Shown: in pieces, positions 5,046-7,090 of the stretch
Position numbering within the stretch: position 1 is the stretch's first letter
How the letters are laid out: the number at the start of each line of letters is the position of its first letter
NCBI GenBank assembly: GCA_964445815.1
Contig: CAYULW010000018.1
Location: forward strand, 1 to 7,090
Reading direction: 5' to 3'
Source: CAYULW01 sp964445815
GTDB taxonomy: Bacteria > Bacteroidota > Bacteroidia > Flavobacteriales_E > Vicingaceae
Length of the DNA: 7,090 bases
Position numbers and translations under genes: made by a program
The notes under the pieces: model-generated
Databases searched by the model: none
What the model was told of the DNA's origin: nothing
The model's input: the letters and a program-made list of their open reading frames with translations, nothing else

Positions 5046-5851
5046 TGTTAGTACCAGTACCAACATACAACAATCGTTTTGTTTTGAAGGTAGGAATCAA
5101 AGCCCTTCGACCGGTCATTGTTGCCCTTAAAGGTTATGATGCCCATAGAGCTAATTCCTATTATTTCAGAAGAAAGGTTCCTTTCAAGCCTTCTGCAATA
5201 AGAGACGGTATGAATTACAAGGAAATATCTATTCCTATGCCTTTGTCTCCTGAAACCTTGTTGGTAGAAATTTACAATAGCGAAACCAGTGAAGACAATG
5301 GCTATGTGATTGAAAAATTTGAGGTGGAAAAAATGAAAGCCTCTGAAATATGGGCTCAACCTGCTATACACCGATTCATTGACTTTGCTCAAAACTTTGC
5401 AAAGTATAGCGGTACATACAAACCCGGATTTTTCGATTCACCCGATCACGAGTTTTTGATTCAGTTGCTACCGGTGATTAAAGACCAGTTTGGCAATACC
5501 ATGGTTACCCCTGCAAGAACCAACCGTCAGACCGGTAGAATACAAGTTTCCAATCAAGCATTCAAGCACTTTACTATTCCTGTAAGGATGTTTGTGCTAT
5601 TGCATGAACGCCAACACTTTCAGATACCAACGAGAGAAGAACGTCCGGCAGACTTAGCTGCATTAAAGCTCTATTTGGATTTACAATACCCAAAAATCGA
5701 AGCGGTATATGCTGCTACAAAAGTATTTGCCATGCATCCCGAAACCGTGGGTAGTCAGCATGTAACAAGAGCTCAGGACATTATCAATTTCATTGACAGG
5801 TATCGCAATACCCAAGAAATCATGTTAAACCACAAAGCCAAAGCCGTATGA
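5045..5851 (+). CDS. Putative zinc metallopeptidase-like protein (HExxH, ExxAD)
   Basis: This 268-aa protein has a beta-rich, basic N-terminal half (1-95). It has no signal peptide or membrane helix, unlike its neighbours. The C-terminal half contains H187-E-R-Q-H191 after a hydrophobic strand/helix (MFVLL), then E198-E199-R-P-A-D203-L-A-A-L. HExxH supplies two zinc ligands and the catalytic Glu. A downstream Glu in an E-x-x-A-D context is the usual third ligand and helix in gluzincin-type peptidases such as M48 and ImmA-like enzymes, although here it follows HExxH unusually closely (7-8 residues). No exact family is recognised. The gene is coupled at both ends (TAATG upstream, ATGA downstream). 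In a virion-like context it could process structural proteins or aid lysis or entry (inference). Confidence 0.72.
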   Translation: MLVPVPTYNNRFVLKVGIKALRPVIVALKGYDAHRANSYYFRRKVPFKPSAIRDGMNYKEISIPMPLSPETLLVEIYNSETSEDNGYVIEKFEVEKMKASEIWAQPAIHRFIDFAQNFAKYSGTYKPGFFDSPDHEFLIQLLPVIKDQFGNTMVTPARTNRQTGRIQVSNQAFKHFTIPVRMFVLLHERQHFQIPTREERPADLAALKLYLDLQYPKIEAVYAATKVFAMHPETVGSQHVTRAQDIINFIDRYRNTQEIMLNHKAKAV

Positions 5852-7090
5852 ACAGCAAGCAGAAAATAGGGTTATTGGGAGCTTTGGCGGTGGTTGGCAC
5901 AGGTTATTTCCTTTTCAAAAACGATAAGGACGAAAAGTCAATAAGTACCTCAGACAAAGAAACTAAGTTGCACGGTGATGATACCGAAAGCAACTTTATT
6001 GGTATTTCCAATGCTCGCATTCATCAGGCATTAATGGCTCAAAACCCCAACTATGCTAAAGCCTTTAAAAAGGACTTAAAAACATGGGGAACGGTGTCAG
6101 GTGTGATGGATGTTTCCAATGACTTTGATGAAGCCAAACGCAAGAAAAAGAAATTAAAAGCCTTTGCCCAAAAGGCATTGGAGGTTCAAAAGAACTACAA
6201 AGAAAAGGCAGCTCATTTACCTGAAATATCCAAAACACAAATTACGCTTACCAATAACGGTACTTCGGTTAGAGCCATCAATTTATGGGGAGCCAACATG
6301 GGTACTTCAATCAGTAAGCCATTGCCCGGAGATGTTCAGGATCATAAGGTAAATCAAGAAGTACAAACAGGCATACATCCTCAAAATGTAGGCTTCAATT
6401 CGTTCAATGGATTACTTTATGTAGCCAATCAATTGAGTGATAGTATTACTATCATGGATACATCGGGAGCAATTGTAAAAACCGTTGCTTTGGGGAATGT
6501 TTATCCCGGATTTGTTTCTCCGGTAGATATTGCTTTTAATCCTTCTAATGGTGAAGCATGGGTAGTGTGTTCCGTTGAGAATACAATTAAAATACTGGAT
6601 GCTACACATAGCATCATTCAAACGATTCCGGTTGGCAATCGACCAACTTCTATTGCTTACAATCCTGAAAACAGCTGTTTTTATGTGAGCAATTTACTGG
6701 ATAACACCTTATCCAAAATTGAGAGCTCTACCTACAATTTAGTAGCTACTTTAAATACTGGAGAAGATCCAAGAACGGTTTCGGTGTGGAATCAGCAAGG
6801 AACGGTTTGGGTAAGTAATTCAAGTTCAGATTCAGTGAGTGTATTTGATGCAGCCGATAATCTGCTAAATGAAATAAGCGCAACAGGAGATTATCCTACG
6901 GAGTTTACCACAAATACAAGCAGCTTGTTTTTGATAGCCAAAAACAGTAATGAGTTACTGGAGCTCAATCCGCAAACTCAAAATATTGAAAACACTTATC
7001 CATTAGGATTTCAACCGAGTGGAATCATCTATAACCCGGTTAATGGATTTTTATACGTATTGAGCAGTCAAACTGGCTTAACCTATATCT
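5848..7090 (+). CDS. Signal-anchored beta-propeller (YVTN-like) protein, 3' end missing
   Basis: This frame stays open to the window edge (414 codons). Residues 6-24 (KIGLLGALAVVGTGYFLF) form an N-terminal membrane anchor. A polar region and a Lys-rich helix (about 52-128) follow. A beta motif ITLTNNGTS..INLWGAN (132-150) resembles the domain in the gene at 1506. From about 173 there are at least five complete repeats and a sixth incomplete one, each about 40-44 residues. They have the form PxxVxFNPxNGxxYVxNxxxNTIxxxD, for example SPVDIAFNPSNG, RPTSIAYNPENS and QPSGIIYNPVNG. This is the YVTN/SMP-30/NHL type of beta-propeller, which usually binds ligands or partners outside the membrane. The start overlaps the upstream stop (ATGA). 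In a virion-like module it would suit a receptor-binding spike, otherwise a surface adhesin. Confidence 0.82.
   Translation, partial: MNSKQKIGLLGALAVVGTGYFLFKNDKDEKSISTSDKETKLHGDDTESNFIGISNARIHQALMAQNPNYAKAFKKDLKTWGTVSGVMDVSNDFDEAKRKKKKLKAFAQKALEVQKNYKEKAAHLPEISKTQITLTNNGTSVRAINLWGANMGTSISKPLPGDVQDHKVNQEVQTGIHPQNVGFNSFNGLLYVANQLSDSITIMDTSGAIVKTVALGNVYPGFVSPVDIAFNPSNGEAWVVCSVENTIKILDATHSIIQTIPVGNRPTSIAYNPENSCFYVSNLLDNTLSKIESSTYNLVATLNTGEDPRTVSVWNQQGTVWVSNSSSDSVSVFDAADNLLNEISATGDYPTEFTTNTSSLFLIAKNSNELLELNPQTQNIENTYPLGFQPSGIIYNPVNGFLYVLSSQTGLTYI

Noticed and set aside
5048..5392. Minus-strand frame of 114 codons
   Set aside because: Antisense to the N-terminal half of the HExxH protein, with aromatic/basic-rich composition and no coherent domain.

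Overview
The window looks like a piece of a Bacteroidota genome (class not resolvable). The evidence is moderately AT-rich DNA, starts without clear Shine-Dalgarno sequences, a TAnnTTTG-type -7 promoter element, and an AbiE pair of the type common in that phylum. A run of exactly 100 Ns (1940-2039) shows that it comes from a draft scaffold.

Left part (1-1034, minus strand): an AbiE-type toxin-antitoxin operon. A complete AbiEi-like antitoxin (129-899) overlaps by 4 nt the start of an AbiEii-like nucleotidyltransferase toxin that runs off the left edge. Upstream of the antitoxin lies an array of 17-bp operator-like motifs. One pair forms a perfect 10-bp inverted repeat, a second pair is degenerate, and a single half-site lies between them. 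A Bacteroidota-type -7 element sits inside the array. This fits negative autoregulation by AbiEi.

Middle (1035-2160): a 261-bp AT-rich intergenic stretch with a long palindrome, then two rightward genes. The first encodes a 51-aa single-span membrane protein. The second encodes a protein with an extremely Asp/Glu/Tyr-rich N-terminus, a beta-type domain and an Arg-rich C-terminus; the assembly gap interrupts it. A strong intrinsic terminator follows at 2122-2158.

Right part (2182-7090, plus strand): eight tightly packed genes, most separated by -4 to +11 nt. Six of them encode proteins with a predicted membrane helix. In order: a zinc-ribbon protein with a C-terminal helix, a Gly-rich two-span protein, two small proteins with a basic N-terminal half and a C-terminal helix, a 75-aa beta-type protein, a third basic tail-anchored protein, a protein with an HExxH metallopeptidase motif, and a signal-anchored beta-propeller that runs off the right edge. 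The three basic tail-anchored proteins share an N-terminal [WY]DxF[LI] motif and similar helices and look like divergent tandem paralogues.

Interpretation (inference): many tiny membrane proteins, beta-type proteins sharing an N-x-x-G-T-S / L-[FW]-G-A-N signature, a peptidase and a propeller spike-like protein suggest a virion or virus-like module of a tailless, membrane-containing phage or prophage. A host-derived membrane-anchored surface assembly is also possible. No packaging ATPase, integrase, replication protein or complete major capsid gene is visible here, so the assignment is unproven.
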